Under the pieces are notes generated by a model. That model had not been told where the DNA came from and searched no databases. It saw only the letters and a program-made list of their open reading frames with translations. Position numbers and translations under genes: made by a program. Below, piece after piece: positions 1 through 8,331 of a stretch of 64,000 nt of DNA (its first letter is position 1; every line of letters begins with the position of its first letter). The stretch lies in assembly GCF_020026305.1 (NCBI RefSeq), contig NZ_CP075691.1, forward strand, positions 4,402,001-4,466,000, written 5' to 3'. The stretch comes from Streptomyces sp. 135 (GTDB lineage: Bacteria > Actinomycetota > Actinomycetes > Streptomycetales > Streptomycetaceae).

Positions 1-1
1 T

Positions 2-226
2 GGGAGCGGTTTCAGCGGGTGGTCCCAACAGCTCCGCAACGTCCGTAGGGCGGAGGAGCACGTCGGCGAGGGCACCGCGAACCTCCATGACAACCAGGCC
101 CTGATTCCGCTGGGTCGGCACCGCTGCGTCGCCGTCGAGCGGACCATGTCCTTGCTGTCCGATGGCCGACACCTCCACCGCCGCTACGAGCGGAGACCGG
201 AAGATGGCATCACAGCCTCGCCGTGA
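2..226 (+). pseudogene. IS5-like transposase C-terminal remnant (partial)
   Basis: An open frame enters from the left edge and stops at 224-226, giving 74 residues. Near its end it reads RHRCVAVERTMSLLS followed by LHRRYERRPED, which closely resembles the last catalytic segment of IS5-group DDE transposases (usual pattern R-W-V-V-E-R-T-x-x-W-L then R-R-L-x-x-R-Y-E-R); the Glu of VERT would be the catalytic Glu. Family proteins continue for some 25-30 residues beyond RYER, whereas this one ends where an 11-bp inverted repeat begins, and Trp positions of the motif are altered. It is therefore read as a decayed fragment. It lies 33 bp past the rodA stop, where pbpA is expected in this operon. 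The match rests on motif memory only; the upstream part is outside the window. Confidence 0.55.
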
Positions 227-233
227 TGCCATC
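203..233. terminator. 11-bp perfect stem-loop after rodA
   Basis: GATGGCATCAC and its exact complement are separated by a 9-base loop. The hairpin lies about 26 bp past the rodA stop and overlaps the end of the transposase remnant. There is no T tract, as is usual for Streptomyces terminators. It could end the rodA operon, or be a leftover of the mobile element. Confidence 0.5.
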
Positions 234-259
234 GAAGACTCACCCACTGAGATGATGTC

Positions 260-1699
260 TTACTCTGGCCGGACAATCTGGGTCATCTCGGCATCGGGGC
301 TGGCTGCTGGTGAAGGTGCGGGCCTTCTGGCGGTGTCGCTGATGCGCATCAGGATGCCGACCAAGGCCCAGTTGGCGATGACGGAGGAACCGCCATATGC
401 GAGGAAGGGCATGGTCATGCCTGTCAGCGGGATCAAGCCCATGACGCCTCCGGCGACGACGAAGACTTGGATGGCGAAGGCACCGGACAGGCCAGCCGCG
501 AGCAGCTTGCCGAACGGATCACGAGCAGCGAGCGCGGTGCGAAGACCGCGCTCCGTGATCAGACCGTAAATCAACAAGATCGCCATGACTCCGGCGAGTC
601 CGATCTCCTCGCCGAAAGTTGCGAGGACGAAGTCGGAGTTGGCAGCAAACTTGATCAGATCCGAGTGGCCTTGCCCGAGACCAGCACCGAGCACACCGCC
701 GGAACCAAAGGACCAAAGAGCCTGCATCGCTTGCTCGGAGTGGCCAGGCACACCCTGGCGGCTGAGCATGTACTCACGCATTGGATCCAACCAAGCCTGC
801 ACACGGCTCTGCACATGCGGCTCGAAGCTCGCCACACCAACCGCGCCGACTGCAGACATCAACAAACCGAAGATGATCCAGCTCGTACGCTCTGTGGCGA
901 CGTACAGCATGACGACGAACATTCCGAAGAAAAGCAGCGACGTACCAAGGTCGGTCTCGAAGACGAGGATGAGGATCGACATCGCCCAAACGACGATGAT
1001 CGGACCGAGGTCGCGACCCCGAGGCAGGTAGAGCCCCATGAAGCGACGTGACGCCAGGGCCAGGGCATCCCGCTTCACCATCAGGTAACCAGCAAAGAAG
1101 ACGGCAATAACGATCTTCGCGAACTCACCGGGCTGGATGGAGAAACCGCCGACGCTGATCCAGATCTTGGCGCCGAAGACATTCATGCCGAGGCCTGGGA
1201 CCAATGGAAGCAGCAACAATACGAGCGCGCTGACCATTGAGATATAGGTGTAACGCTGCAGAACCCGGTGGTCCTTCATCAGCAGGAGCACTCCGACGAA
1301 CAGAGCGATACCGATCGCCGAGTACATCAGCTGATTCGGAGCTGAGGGGCTGAAGGATCCGTACTGGTCCTTCGCCAGCTGTTGGAGCCGCTCAGACTGG
1401 TCCAGCCGCCAGATGATCACCAGACCGAGGCCGTTGAGCAGCGTGGCCAACGGCAACAACAGCGGGTCCGCGTACGCGGCGAACTTGCGTACGACGATGT
1501 GGCCGACGGCTGCAAGCAGGCCGAGCCCCATCCCGTACCCGAGCATGCCGGTGGGCACCTCGCCCGTCAGTGCGAGTCCCACATTCATGTAGGCGAACAA
1601 CGGGATGACGACCGCGAAAGCGAGCAGCGCGAGTTCGGTGTTGCGCCGGCTCGGCGCTCCGATCGCGCCGATCGTCGACGTTTGTGTAGTACTGCTCAT
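260..1699 (-). CDS. rodA: SEDS-family peptidoglycan glycosyltransferase RodA/FtsW-like
   Basis: This 479-residue polytopic membrane protein polymerises lipid II into glycan strands together with a class B penicillin-binding protein. Hydrophobic segments alternate through the whole length. SEDS hallmarks are visible: RVQAWLDPM, the FGSGGVLGAGLGQG stretch, NSDFVLATFGEEIG, and near the C-terminus GLIPLTGMTMPFLAYGGSS. The ATG at 1699 follows the pstP stop by 26 bp. The operon order fhaA-fhaB-pstP-rodA matches the conserved actinobacterial cluster, in which pbpA and a PASTA kinase normally follow; here the next gene is missing from view. Base composition is odd: sampled 60-base lines between 241 and 1380 contain about 50-65% G+C, clearly below the neighbouring genes. 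The reading frame is nevertheless intact and full length. RodA rather than FtsW is inferred from operon position. Confidence 0.9.
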   Translation of the reverse strand: MSSTTQTSTIGAIGAPSRRNTELALLAFAVVIPLFAYMNVGLALTGEVPTGMLGYGMGLGLLAAVGHIVVRKFAAYADPLLLPLATLLNGLGLVIIWRLDQSERLQQLAKDQYGSFSPSAPNQLMYSAIGIALFVGVLLLMKDHRVLQRYTYISMVSALVLLLLPLVPGLGMNVFGAKIWISVGGFSIQPGEFAKIVIAVFFAGYLMVKRDALALASRRFMGLYLPRGRDLGPIIVVWAMSILILVFETDLGTSLLFFGMFVVMLYVATERTSWIIFGLLMSAVGAVGVASFEPHVQSRVQAWLDPMREYMLSRQGVPGHSEQAMQALWSFGSGGVLGAGLGQGHSDLIKFAANSDFVLATFGEEIGLAGVMAILLIYGLITERGLRTALAARDPFGKLLAAGLSGAFAIQVFVVAGGVMGLIPLTGMTMPFLAYGGSSVIANWALVGILMRISDTARRPAPSPAASPDAEMTQIVRPE

Positions 1700-1725
1700 G
1701 GCGTGCAGAGGCCCCCAACGGCTGC

Positions 1726-3291
1726 TTACTGCTTACCGCACAGCGGGACCAGCTTCTGCTCATCCTCGGAGAGGCTGGGGCCGGGTGTGGGAGTCGGTGC
1801 GGTCTTGGACTTGTTCTTGTCGGTGGTGCTGTTCTTGTCGTTCTTGTCGGCCGGGTCCGACGGGTTCGTGGTGGGGTCGTCGCCCGGAGCCTTGGTCAAG
1901 CCGGTCGTGCCGCCCGCCTCGCCCTCACCGGGCTTGGCGTTCTCCTGGCGGTTCTCGCGCTCCACCTCGCGGCGCTCGGCGTCCTTCTTGCACGCGGAGG
2001 CCTGGAGACCCAGCTCCTGGATCTTGCTCCTGGCCTCGTCGAGGTTGCCCTCGGCGATGGTGGCCTCGACCTGCTTGCGCTGGTACGGCGGCAGGTACTT
2101 GAGTTCGATCTCGGGGTGGTCCTTCTCCACCTTCGACAGGCTGACCCAGGCGAGATCCTGGTCGATGCCGCGGTAGAGGGCGATGTGTTCGTCCTTCGTG
2201 CCCACGTAGTACTGGGTCTGCGTCCAGCGGTAGCCGCCGTAGAGACCGCCGCCGATGACGGCGAGCGCGAGCACCACGTAGAGGGATCTCTTGAGCCACT
2301 TGCGGCCGCCGGGCTTCACGAAGTCATCGTCGTCGTACGCCCCGAAGCTGCCCTCGGGGACGTACCCCGTGGTGTCGCCGCTTCCGGGGGGCCCGAAGCC
2401 GCCGCCCTGCCCGTGGGGGCTCTGCGGCGGCACCGGACGGCCGAGGCCCGAGGCGCGGCCCGCGGGCGTCTGCATGGCGCCGTCGTCCTGCGACTGGAGT
2501 TGGTTCTCGGCGACCGCGCCGACCACCACGGGGGTGTCGGACAGCTGACCGGCGAGGGTGTCGCCGCTGTCGATGTCCAGGACGTCGGCGACGATCACCG
2601 TGATGTTGTCGGGGCCGCCGCCGCGCAGCGCGAGCTGGATCAGCTCCTGCACGGTCTCCTGCGGGCCCTGGTAGGACGCGAGGGCGTCCTCCATGGTCTG
2701 GTGCGATACGACTCCGGAGAGGCCGTCCGAGCAGATCAGGTACCGGTCGCCGGCGCGGACCTCGCGGATGGAGAGGTCCGGCTCCACGTGGTCACCGCTG
2801 CCCAGCGCGCGCATCAGCAGGGAGCGCTGCGGGTGGGTGGTGGCCTCTTCCTCGGTGATGCGGCCCTCGTCGACGAGGCGCTGCACCCAGGTGTGGTCCT
2901 GGGTGATCTGCGTGAGCACGCCGTCCCGCAGGAGGTACGCGCGCGAGTCGCCGACGTGTACGAGACCGAGGCGCTGCCCCGTCCACAGGAGTGCGGTCAG
3001 GGTCGTCCCCATGCCCTCCAGCTGGGGGTCCTCCTCGACCATCAGCCGCAGCTGGTCGTTGGCCCGCTGCACGGCCGTGCCGAGCGACGTCAGGATGTCC
3101 GAGCCCGGGACGTCGTCGTCGAGCGTGACGAGCGTCGAGATGACCTCGGAACTCGCCACCTCGCCCGCCGCCTGGCCCCCCATGCCGTCGGCGATGGCGA
3201 GGAGACGGGGGCCGGCGTAACCGGAGTCCTCGTTCCCCTCCCGGATCATGCCCTTGTGCGATCCGGCGGCGAAACGCAGAGAGAGACTCAT
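1726..3291 (-). CDS. pstP: PP2C-type Ser/Thr phosphatase PstP
   Basis: Membrane-anchored metal-dependent phosphatase that reverses phosphorylation by PknB-type kinases, acting on cell-wall and division targets. The catalytic half carries NEDSG, ADGMGGQAAGE, VHVGDSRAYLL, QDHT, SDGLSGVV and GGPDNITVIV, the metal-binding and phosphate-binding motifs of bacterial PP2C enzymes. One transmembrane helix (SLYVVLALAVIGGGLYGG) lies around residue 330-350, followed by an outer tail rich in Thr, Pro, Lys and Asp. The ATG at 3291 (MSLSLRFAAGSHKG) has GAGG five bases upstream; ATG 3321 or GTG 3336 in the same frame would add 10 or 15 residues but have worse ribosome-site spacing. Length (521 residues) is normal for Streptomyces PstP. 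Confidence 0.93.
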   Translation of the reverse strand: MSLSLRFAAGSHKGMIREGNEDSGYAGPRLLAIADGMGGQAAGEVASSEVISTLVTLDDDVPGSDILTSLGTAVQRANDQLRLMVEEDPQLEGMGTTLTALLWTGQRLGLVHVGDSRAYLLRDGVLTQITQDHTWVQRLVDEGRITEEEATTHPQRSLLMRALGSGDHVEPDLSIREVRAGDRYLICSDGLSGVVSHQTMEDALASYQGPQETVQELIQLALRGGGPDNITVIVADVLDIDSGDTLAGQLSDTPVVVGAVAENQLQSQDDGAMQTPAGRASGLGRPVPPQSPHGQGGGFGPPGSGDTTGYVPEGSFGAYDDDDFVKPGGRKWLKRSLYVVLALAVIGGGLYGGYRWTQTQYYVGTKDEHIALYRGIDQDLAWVSLSKVEKDHPEIELKYLPPYQRKQVEATIAEGNLDEARSKIQELGLQASACKKDAERREVERENRQENAKPGEGEAGGTTGLTKAPGDDPTTNPSDPADKNDKNSTTDKNKSKTAPTPTPGPSLSEDEQKLVPLCGKQ

Positions 3292-3422
3292 GCGCACCTC
3301 GCCCGTCGGCTCCGGGTACATCCGCACGGTGCCCACCCTCCGGTCGGGAGCGCGCCGGCGTCCAGTGCCTGGACAGCCGCTTCGGCTCGCTCGCTCCGCT
3401 CGCGCTCATTCATGATGTAGCA

Positions 3423-3938
3423 CTACTTCCGCAGCTCAATGACGGTCTTGCCGATGCGGATCGGCGCGCCCAGCGGAACGGGCGTCGGGGTGGTGAGTCG
3501 GGTCCGGTCGAGATACGTGCCGTTGGTGGACCCGAGATCCTCGACGATCCACTGGCCGTCACGGTCCGGGTAGATCCTGGCATGCCTGCTGGAGGCGTAG
3601 TCGTCGTCCAGCACGATCGTCGAATCGTGCGCACGGCCCAGCGTGATGGTCTGGCCCTGCAACGCGACCGTCGTGCCCGCGAGGATGCCCTCGGAGACGA
3701 CCAGCTTGGTGGGGGCGCCGCGGCGCTGGCGGCCACCGCCGCCCTGCTGCTGGCGCTGCTGGGGAGGCGCGGCCTGCTGCTGTCGGGCGGCCTGTTGCGG
3801 CCGCTCGCGGCGCGAACCGCGCTGTGTGACGCGCGTTCCGAACAGGTCGCTGCGGATGACCTGGACGGCCACGATCACGAACAGCCACAGAACAGCTAGG
3901 AAACCTAGCCGCATGACCGTCAGGGTCAGCTCTGACAT
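3423..3938 (-). CDS. fhaB: FHA-domain membrane protein FhaB
   Basis: A 171-residue phosphothreonine-binding adaptor. An N-terminal transmembrane helix (about residues 8-28) is followed by a Gln/Arg-rich linker and a C-terminal FHA domain with GRAHDS, the SSRHARIY strand and LGSTNGTYL, which hold the phosphopeptide-binding Arg, Ser and Asn. In actinobacteria FhaB links kinase signalling to cell-wall synthesis and division. It lies between pstP and fhaA; only 10 bases separate it from the fhaA stop, so the genes are almost certainly cotranscribed. The linker is low complexity (poly-Gln) and probably disordered. Confidence 0.92.
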   Translation of the reverse strand: MSELTLTVMRLGFLAVLWLFVIVAVQVIRSDLFGTRVTQRGSRRERPQQAARQQQAAPPQQRQQQGGGGRQRRGAPTKLVVSEGILAGTTVALQGQTITLGRAHDSTIVLDDDYASSRHARIYPDRDGQWIVEDLGSTNGTYLDRTRLTTPTPVPLGAPIRIGKTVIELRK

Positions 3939-3948
3939 TGCCCCCGCT

Positions 3949-4845
3949 TCACCCTTCGGCTTGCCGGTAAACGATGGTGGTTTGGCCCACGACGATCCGC
4001 GAGCCGTCGCGGAGCGTAGCGCGGGTGGTGTGCTGCCCGTCTACCACGATGCCGTTGGTAGACCCGAGATCCTGGATCGTCGAGGGCGTTCCGGTCCGGA
4101 TCTCACAGTGCCGGCGGGAGACGCCGGGGTCGTCGATCCGCACATCGGCGTCGGTGCTGCGTCCCAGCACCAGCGTCGGGCGGGAGATCTGATGGCGGTT
4201 GCCGTTGATCTCGATCCAGCGCCGCACCTGGGCGCCCGGAAGCGGACCGGCGCCGGGGCCCGAAGGTCTCGCCGCCGCCGGGGACTGGCCGCCGGGGCGG
4301 CCGGCGCCGGGCGGTGGTGCCGCCGGCATGGGAGGTGCCCCGCCGGGAGCCCCGGAGGAACTGGAGGAAGGCGACTGCGGATAGCCATAGCCGCCGCCCG
4401 CTCCGCGGCCGGGAGCCGCGGGGCCGCTGGGGCCGGGGCCCGTCGCGGCCCGCTCGGGAGCCTGGGAGCTGCTGGAGGCGAGCGTGCGGCTGCGGACGCG
4501 GTACAGGCCGGTGTCGAGGTCCTCGGCCTTCTCCAGGTGGACCTTGATGGGCCCCATGAAGCTGTAGCGCTGCTGCTTGGCGTAGTCGCGCACCATGCCG
4601 GAGAGCTCGTCGCCGAGCTGCCCGGAGTAGGGGCTCAGACGCTCGAAGTCGGGCGCGCTGAGCTCCACGATGAAATCGTTGGGGACGACGGTCCGCTCGC
4701 GGTTCCAGATCGTCGCGTTGTTGTCGCACTCACGCTGGAGGGCGCCGGCGATCTCGACAGGCTGAACCTCGGACTTGAACACCTTGGCGAAGGTGCCGTT
4801 GACCAGACCTTCGAGTCGCTGCTCGAACTTCTTCAGGACTCCCAT
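3949..4845 (-). CDS. fhaA: FHA-domain protein FhaA with DUF3662 N-terminal domain
   Basis: This 298-residue cytosolic adaptor has an N-terminal DUF3662 domain (starts MGVLKKFEQRLEGLVNG, about residues 1-125), a Pro/Gly/Ala-rich disordered centre and a C-terminal FHA domain with GRSTDADVRI, SRRHCEI and LGSTNGIVVDG. In mycobacteria FhaA binds the phosphorylated pseudokinase MurJ partner and controls late peptidoglycan synthesis. It is the first gene of the operon; the ATG is preceded by GGAGG about 5 bases upstream. The roughly 600 bp in front hold its promoter. Confidence 0.92.
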   Translation of the reverse strand: MGVLKKFEQRLEGLVNGTFAKVFKSEVQPVEIAGALQRECDNNATIWNRERTVVPNDFIVELSAPDFERLSPYSGQLGDELSGMVRDYAKQQRYSFMGPIKVHLEKAEDLDTGLYRVRSRTLASSSSQAPERAATGPGPSGPAAPGRGAGGGYGYPQSPSSSSSGAPGGAPPMPAAPPPGAGRPGGQSPAAARPSGPGAGPLPGAQVRRWIEINGNRHQISRPTLVLGRSTDADVRIDDPGVSRRHCEIRTGTPSTIQDLGSTNGIVVDGQHTTRATLRDGSRIVVGQTTIVYRQAEG

Positions 4846-5450
4846 GGGGCACCTCCTCCGTCGTAGTCATCCTGGTACTGCTTACTGATCGTATCCACGC
4901 GCCGGGAAATCGGCTGGTTCCCCCTGTCCGCCCAGTCGACGAGTGTCGCCTCTCACAAGGCATGCCCGCACCAGGCCCCAGGGATCCTCCCAGGACCCCT
5001 GACGAGCCCCTGACTTCCGGTTCCGGAAACCCTTCCGGGTGGGTGCTCGGAATGCCTGCTCAAGACTCCTCTTACCAGGGATCGTAGAGGGGGTCCCAAT
5101 CCAGTGTCCCGCACCTGGCTGCCGACCTCGGCGGCTCGGCGGGGAGCGGGGCGGCGCGGGTGGGGCGTGGGTGGGGTGTGGACGGGTGTTCGGGGTGTCC
5201 GGGGGCGGGCGGGGGTTGAGTGCGGGTCGGGCGTGGTGTGGAGCCTGGGGGTGCGAGCGGGGGTGCGGGCGCGGGGTTCGGACGCGGGGCGGGGTGGGAG
5301 CGGGGACGGTGGCGCGCGTCGGTGAGGGGCGGATCCCTGGGCAGGTGCCCGCCGAATACGGATGTGAATCCACCCTCCGCAGCGTGCTAATCTTCTGGAT
5401 GTCGGCAGGCGCTCGCACCACACAGTGAGAGACCCAAAGACAACACCCAT
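4846..5450. other. Intergenic region with G-rich tract
   Basis: No convincing gene. The part next to fhaA (4846-5100) should hold the minus-strand promoter. From about 5130 to 5325 the plus strand is extremely G-rich, with dozens of runs of three to five G separated by one to four bases and very few C runs. The region 5370-5450 precedes the tRNA and contains AT-richer promoter-like sequence (CTAATCTTCTGGAT). Long open frames here exist only because stop codons are rare in such sequence; their products are Pro/Arg-rich and not protein-like. Confidence 0.7.
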
Positions 5451-5537
5451 GCGCGGGTGGCGGAATAGGCAGACGCGCTGGATTCAGGTTCCAGTGCCCG
5501 AAAGGGCGTGGGGGTTCAACTCCCCCCTCGCGCACCA
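5451..5537 (+). tRNA. tRNA-Leu (anticodon CAG)
   Basis: An 87-base class II tRNA with the CCA end encoded. The 7-bp acceptor stem pairs GCGCGGG with CTCGCGC (one G-U). The anticodon arm CTGGA/TCCAG encloses TTCAGGT, so the anticodon at 5485-5487 is CAG and reads CUG. A long variable arm (TGCCCGAAAGGGCG) and a GGGGG-TTCAACT-CCCCC T arm complete the fold. CUG is a dominant leucine codon in high-G+C genomes, so this is a major tRNA. Confidence 0.97.
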
Positions 5538-5541
5538 TGAG

Positions 5542-5585
5542 GAAGCGGTTCTCCTCCGGATGAAAGTCCGGAGGAGGACCGCTTC
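5542..5585 (+). terminator. Terminator after tRNA-Leu
   Basis: Two 19-base arms (5542-5560 and 5567-5585) pair with at most one mismatch around a TGAAAG loop and are followed by TTCTTTCTG-like T-rich sequence. It starts five bases past the CCA end. Confidence 0.9.
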
Positions 5586-5659
5586 TTTCTGTGTCCGTCG
5601 CCGGTCCGAGATCGACTTGGTCGCTGCCCGGTGCGGGGCAGTGATGTATGTCACCGAAG

Positions 5660-5668
5660 TTATCCACA
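5660..5668. promoter_or_regulatory. DnaA-box-like TTATCCACA
   Basis: Exact TTATCCACA inside the longer GAAGTTATCCACAGG. The same longer element (reversed) occurs at 13800-13814 and, with one change, at 18748-18762. It lies upstream of the DUF2252 gene. Function is not known; a role as DnaA site or as an intergenic repeat are both possible. Confidence 0.45.
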
Positions 5669-5743
5669 GGCTCTGACGGGCGTCGACGAGCGGCGGTACC
5701 TTCGAGGCCAGGGTCGTTGGTCGGGCGGGTTTCGGCGGGGGCG

Positions 5744-7228
5744 ATGGGCATGGCGGAGCTGAGCAGGGGCGAGGGGTTCGGGGGCGCGGTTCCCGGACAG
5801 CGAGGCGGCCGGGGGCGGGACGCGGCGCCGGACGGGCGGCTGCCGAGGGTGCCGGGGTTCGCGGCCTGGCCCGCGCAGGGATCTCCCAAGGACGAGGGCA
5901 AGGCGCTGCGTAAGCGGGTCGCCCGCTCCGCGCACGCGCAGTTCGAGGAGGGCGTCGGACGCCCTGACCCCGTGGCCGCCGTCGAGGAGTCGAACCGCAG
6001 CAGGCTCCCGGAGCTCGCGCCGATCCGGGTGGGCAGGATGGCCGCCTCTCCCTTCGCGTTCCTGCGGGGTTCCGCGGGACTCATGGCGTACGACCTCGCG
6101 CGTGCCCCGCTGACCGGTATCGGCGCCCAGATCTGCGGGGACGCGCACGCGGCGAACTTCGGGCTCTACGGGGACGCGCGCGGCGGCCTCGTCATCGACC
6201 TCAACGACTTCGACGAGACGGTGCACGGCCCCTGGGAGTGGGACCTCAAGCGGCTGGTCACCTCCCTGGTCCTCGCGGGGCGCGAGGCCGGGGCCGGCGA
6301 GGACGTCTGCGCGGTCGCCGCACTGGACGCCGTCGGAGCCTATCGCCGCACCATGCGGCTGCTCGCGAAGCTCCCGGCGCTGGACGCGTGGAACGCCATC
6401 GCGGACGAGGCACTGGTCTCGCACACGGACGCGCGTGACCTCCTCGGCACGCTGGAGCGCGTCTCCGAGAAGGCCCGGCAGAACACGAGCGCCCGGTTCG
6501 CCGCGAAGTCGACGGAGCGGGTCGAGGGCGGTGACGGTTCCGAGGGTCGGCGCTTCGTCGACACCCCGCCCGTGCTGCGCCGCGTACCGGACGCGGAAGC
6601 GGCCGCCGTGGCCGCTTCCCTCGGGGAGTACCGGGAGACGCTCACCGAGGACCGGCTGCCGCTGCTCGGGCGGTACGCGATCCAGGACGTGGCATTCCGC
6701 GTGGTGGGCACGGGCAGCGTCGGCCTGCGGTCGTATGTGGTGCTGCTGCTCGACCACCGGGGCGAGCCGCTGGTGCTCCAGGTCAAGGAGGTGCGGCCCT
6801 CCGCCCTGCTGCCGCATCTGCCCGGGGCGGGCTTCAAGGTGCCCGACACCGCGCACGAGGGGCGGCGGGTGGTGTCCGGTCAGAAGCGGATGCAGGTCGT
6901 CAGCGACTTCCTCCTCGGGTGGACGACGGTGGACGGACGGCCCTTCCAGGTACGCCAGTTCAGGAACCGCAAGGGCAGCGTGGACCCGGCGGCGCTGAGC
7001 CCCGACCAGCTCGACGACTACGGCCGCATGACCGGCGCCCTGCTGGCCCGTGCCCACGCGCACAGCGCCGACCCACGTCTCATAGCGGGGTACTGCGGCA
7101 AGAGCGACGAGCTGGACGAGGCGATGGCACGGTTCGCGACGGCGTACGCGGACCGTACGGAGGCGGATCACGCGCTGCTGGTGCGGGCGGTCAAGGAGGG
7201 GCGGATAGCCGCCGAGGCGGGGGTGTGA
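5744..7228 (+). CDS. DUF2252 family protein
   Basis: About 494 residues. The family is uncharacterised but carries kinase-like (aminoglycoside phosphotransferase-type) signatures: QICGDAHAANFGLYG looks like the catalytic loop (HxxN arrangement) and IDLNDFDETVHGPWEWDLKRL like the metal-binding Asp segment of APH enzymes. A nucleotide-dependent phosphotransfer to an unknown substrate is therefore conceivable but unproven. No signal peptide or membrane segment is seen, so it should be cytosolic. The ATG at 5744 is chosen because upstream codons look non-coding (they include the DnaA-box-like element); ATG 5750 is an alternative. It stands alone behind the tRNA terminator. Confidence 0.8.
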   Translation: MGMAELSRGEGFGGAVPGQRGGRGRDAAPDGRLPRVPGFAAWPAQGSPKDEGKALRKRVARSAHAQFEEGVGRPDPVAAVEESNRSRLPELAPIRVGRMAASPFAFLRGSAGLMAYDLARAPLTGIGAQICGDAHAANFGLYGDARGGLVIDLNDFDETVHGPWEWDLKRLVTSLVLAGREAGAGEDVCAVAALDAVGAYRRTMRLLAKLPALDAWNAIADEALVSHTDARDLLGTLERVSEKARQNTSARFAAKSTERVEGGDGSEGRRFVDTPPVLRRVPDAEAAAVAASLGEYRETLTEDRLPLLGRYAIQDVAFRVVGTGSVGLRSYVVLLLDHRGEPLVLQVKEVRPSALLPHLPGAGFKVPDTAHEGRRVVSGQKRMQVVSDFLLGWTTVDGRPFQVRQFRNRKGSVDPAALSPDQLDDYGRMTGALLARAHAHSADPRLIAGYCGKSDELDEAMARFATAYADRTEADHALLVRAVKEGRIAAEAGV

Positions 7229-7285
7229 CGGACGTGCTCGCGGTGTACTTCCGGGGCGGGGCGCCGGGTGCCCTACGCTGGACGA

Positions 7286-8263
7286 GTGACGATCCCGGAA
7301 GCCGAGCCGACGCAGCCCGAGTCCCCTGAGACCCCCGTGTCTTCTGAGGCCTCCGCGTCTCCTGAGACCCCCGGCGAGGGGGCGCGGCGACCGGGCTCCG
7401 AGGGGCGGCTCAAGGACCAGCTGAAGGAGCGGCTCAGGGCGCGGTCACAAGGAGCGGGCGAGGGCGAAGCGCCTCGTGAGGAGCCGGTCGCGCGGCCCGA
7501 GGAGCGCCTCGAGAGGGCCGTGCGCGCCGCCGAGCAGGCGCTGATCGAGTACGAGATCGCGTTGGAGACCTTCCGGGTGGAGGTCGAGAACTTCTCCCGG
7601 CTGCACCACCAGAAGCTCGGCCCGATGTACGCGCGCCTCGACGAACTGGACGCGCGGATCGCCGAGGCCACCGCGGCCCGCACCGGCGACCCCGAGGACG
7701 TGCGCAAGGCGGAAGAGGCGCGGGCGCGGGTGATGCCGATGCCGGGCGTCGAGGAACTGTTCCACGGCTGGATGGACGACGAGGGGCTCTACCCCGAGGC
7801 CGCCGCGATGCTGACCGATCAGTCGGTGCGGCCCCCGCAGCGGGTGCGGCCCGGCGAGGAGGCCCGCAAGCTCTACCGCGAGCTGGCCCGCAAGGCCCAC
7901 CCGGACCTGGCGCAGGAAGAGGGCGAGCGGCAGCGGCGCGAGGAGTTCATCACGCGTGTCAACGCCGCGTACGCCCGCGGGGACGAGGCGCTGCTGCGGG
8001 AGCTCTCCGAGGAGTGGGCCGCGGGGCCGGTGCCCGAGGAGCAGCGGCTCACCCGCAGCGAGGAGCTGTACGCGAGGCTCGAATGGCTCGCCCAGCGCAA
8101 GGAACTCCTCACGGTCCTCGCCAAGGAGCTGGAGGAGAGCGCGATCGGCGGCATGCTGCGCCTCGCGCCCGACGACCCGGACACGCTCCTCGACGAGATC
8201 GCCGAGCAGCTGCTCGCGCAGGTCGCCGAGCGCGAGGCCGAGCTGGAGCGGCTGACCGCCTAG
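7286..8263 (+). CDS. J-domain (DnaJ-like) protein
   Basis: A 325-residue soluble protein. The N-terminus is Pro/Ser/Glu-rich with near repeats (SPETP, SSEAS); a long charged helical region follows (about 60-170) and then a J-domain-like segment LYRELARKAHPDLAQEEGERQ with the HPD tripeptide that stimulates Hsp70 ATPase, and a C-terminal helical part. It lacks the Gly/Phe and zinc regions of DnaJ itself, so it would be a type III co-chaperone; the client is unknown. The GTG at 7286 is preceded six bases upstream by TACGCT, suggesting a leaderless mRNA; GTG 7268 is less likely. Confidence 0.72.
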   Translation: MTIPEAEPTQPESPETPVSSEASASPETPGEGARRPGSEGRLKDQLKERLRARSQGAGEGEAPREEPVARPEERLERAVRAAEQALIEYEIALETFRVEVENFSRLHHQKLGPMYARLDELDARIAEATAARTGDPEDVRKAEEARARVMPMPGVEELFHGWMDDEGLYPEAAAMLTDQSVRPPQRVRPGEEARKLYRELARKAHPDLAQEEGERQRREEFITRVNAAYARGDEALLRELSEEWAAGPVPEEQRLTRSEELYARLEWLAQRKELLTVLAKELEESAIGGMLRLAPDDPDTLLDEIAEQLLAQVAEREAELERLTA

Positions 8264-8318
8264 TCGCGCCGGGCGCCTCGGTCGCGCCGGTCGCGTCCGC
8301 GGGCGGGCGCGGGTCGGG

Positions 8319-8324
8319 TAGCGT
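8319..8324 (+). promoter_or_regulatory. -10 element for leaderless rhodanese mRNA
   Basis: TAGCGT ends seven bases before the ATG at 8332, the spacing expected if transcription begins at the A of the start codon. No Shine-Dalgarno sequence is present between them. Confidence 0.5.
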
Positions 8325-8331
8325 CGGGGAC

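Noticed and set aside
4882..6084. Long minus-strand open frame across the fhaA-tRNA-DUF2252 region
   Set aside because: It runs through the tRNA gene and terminator and gives a Pro/Arg-rich product with no domain; it reflects scarcity of stop codons in G-rich DNA.
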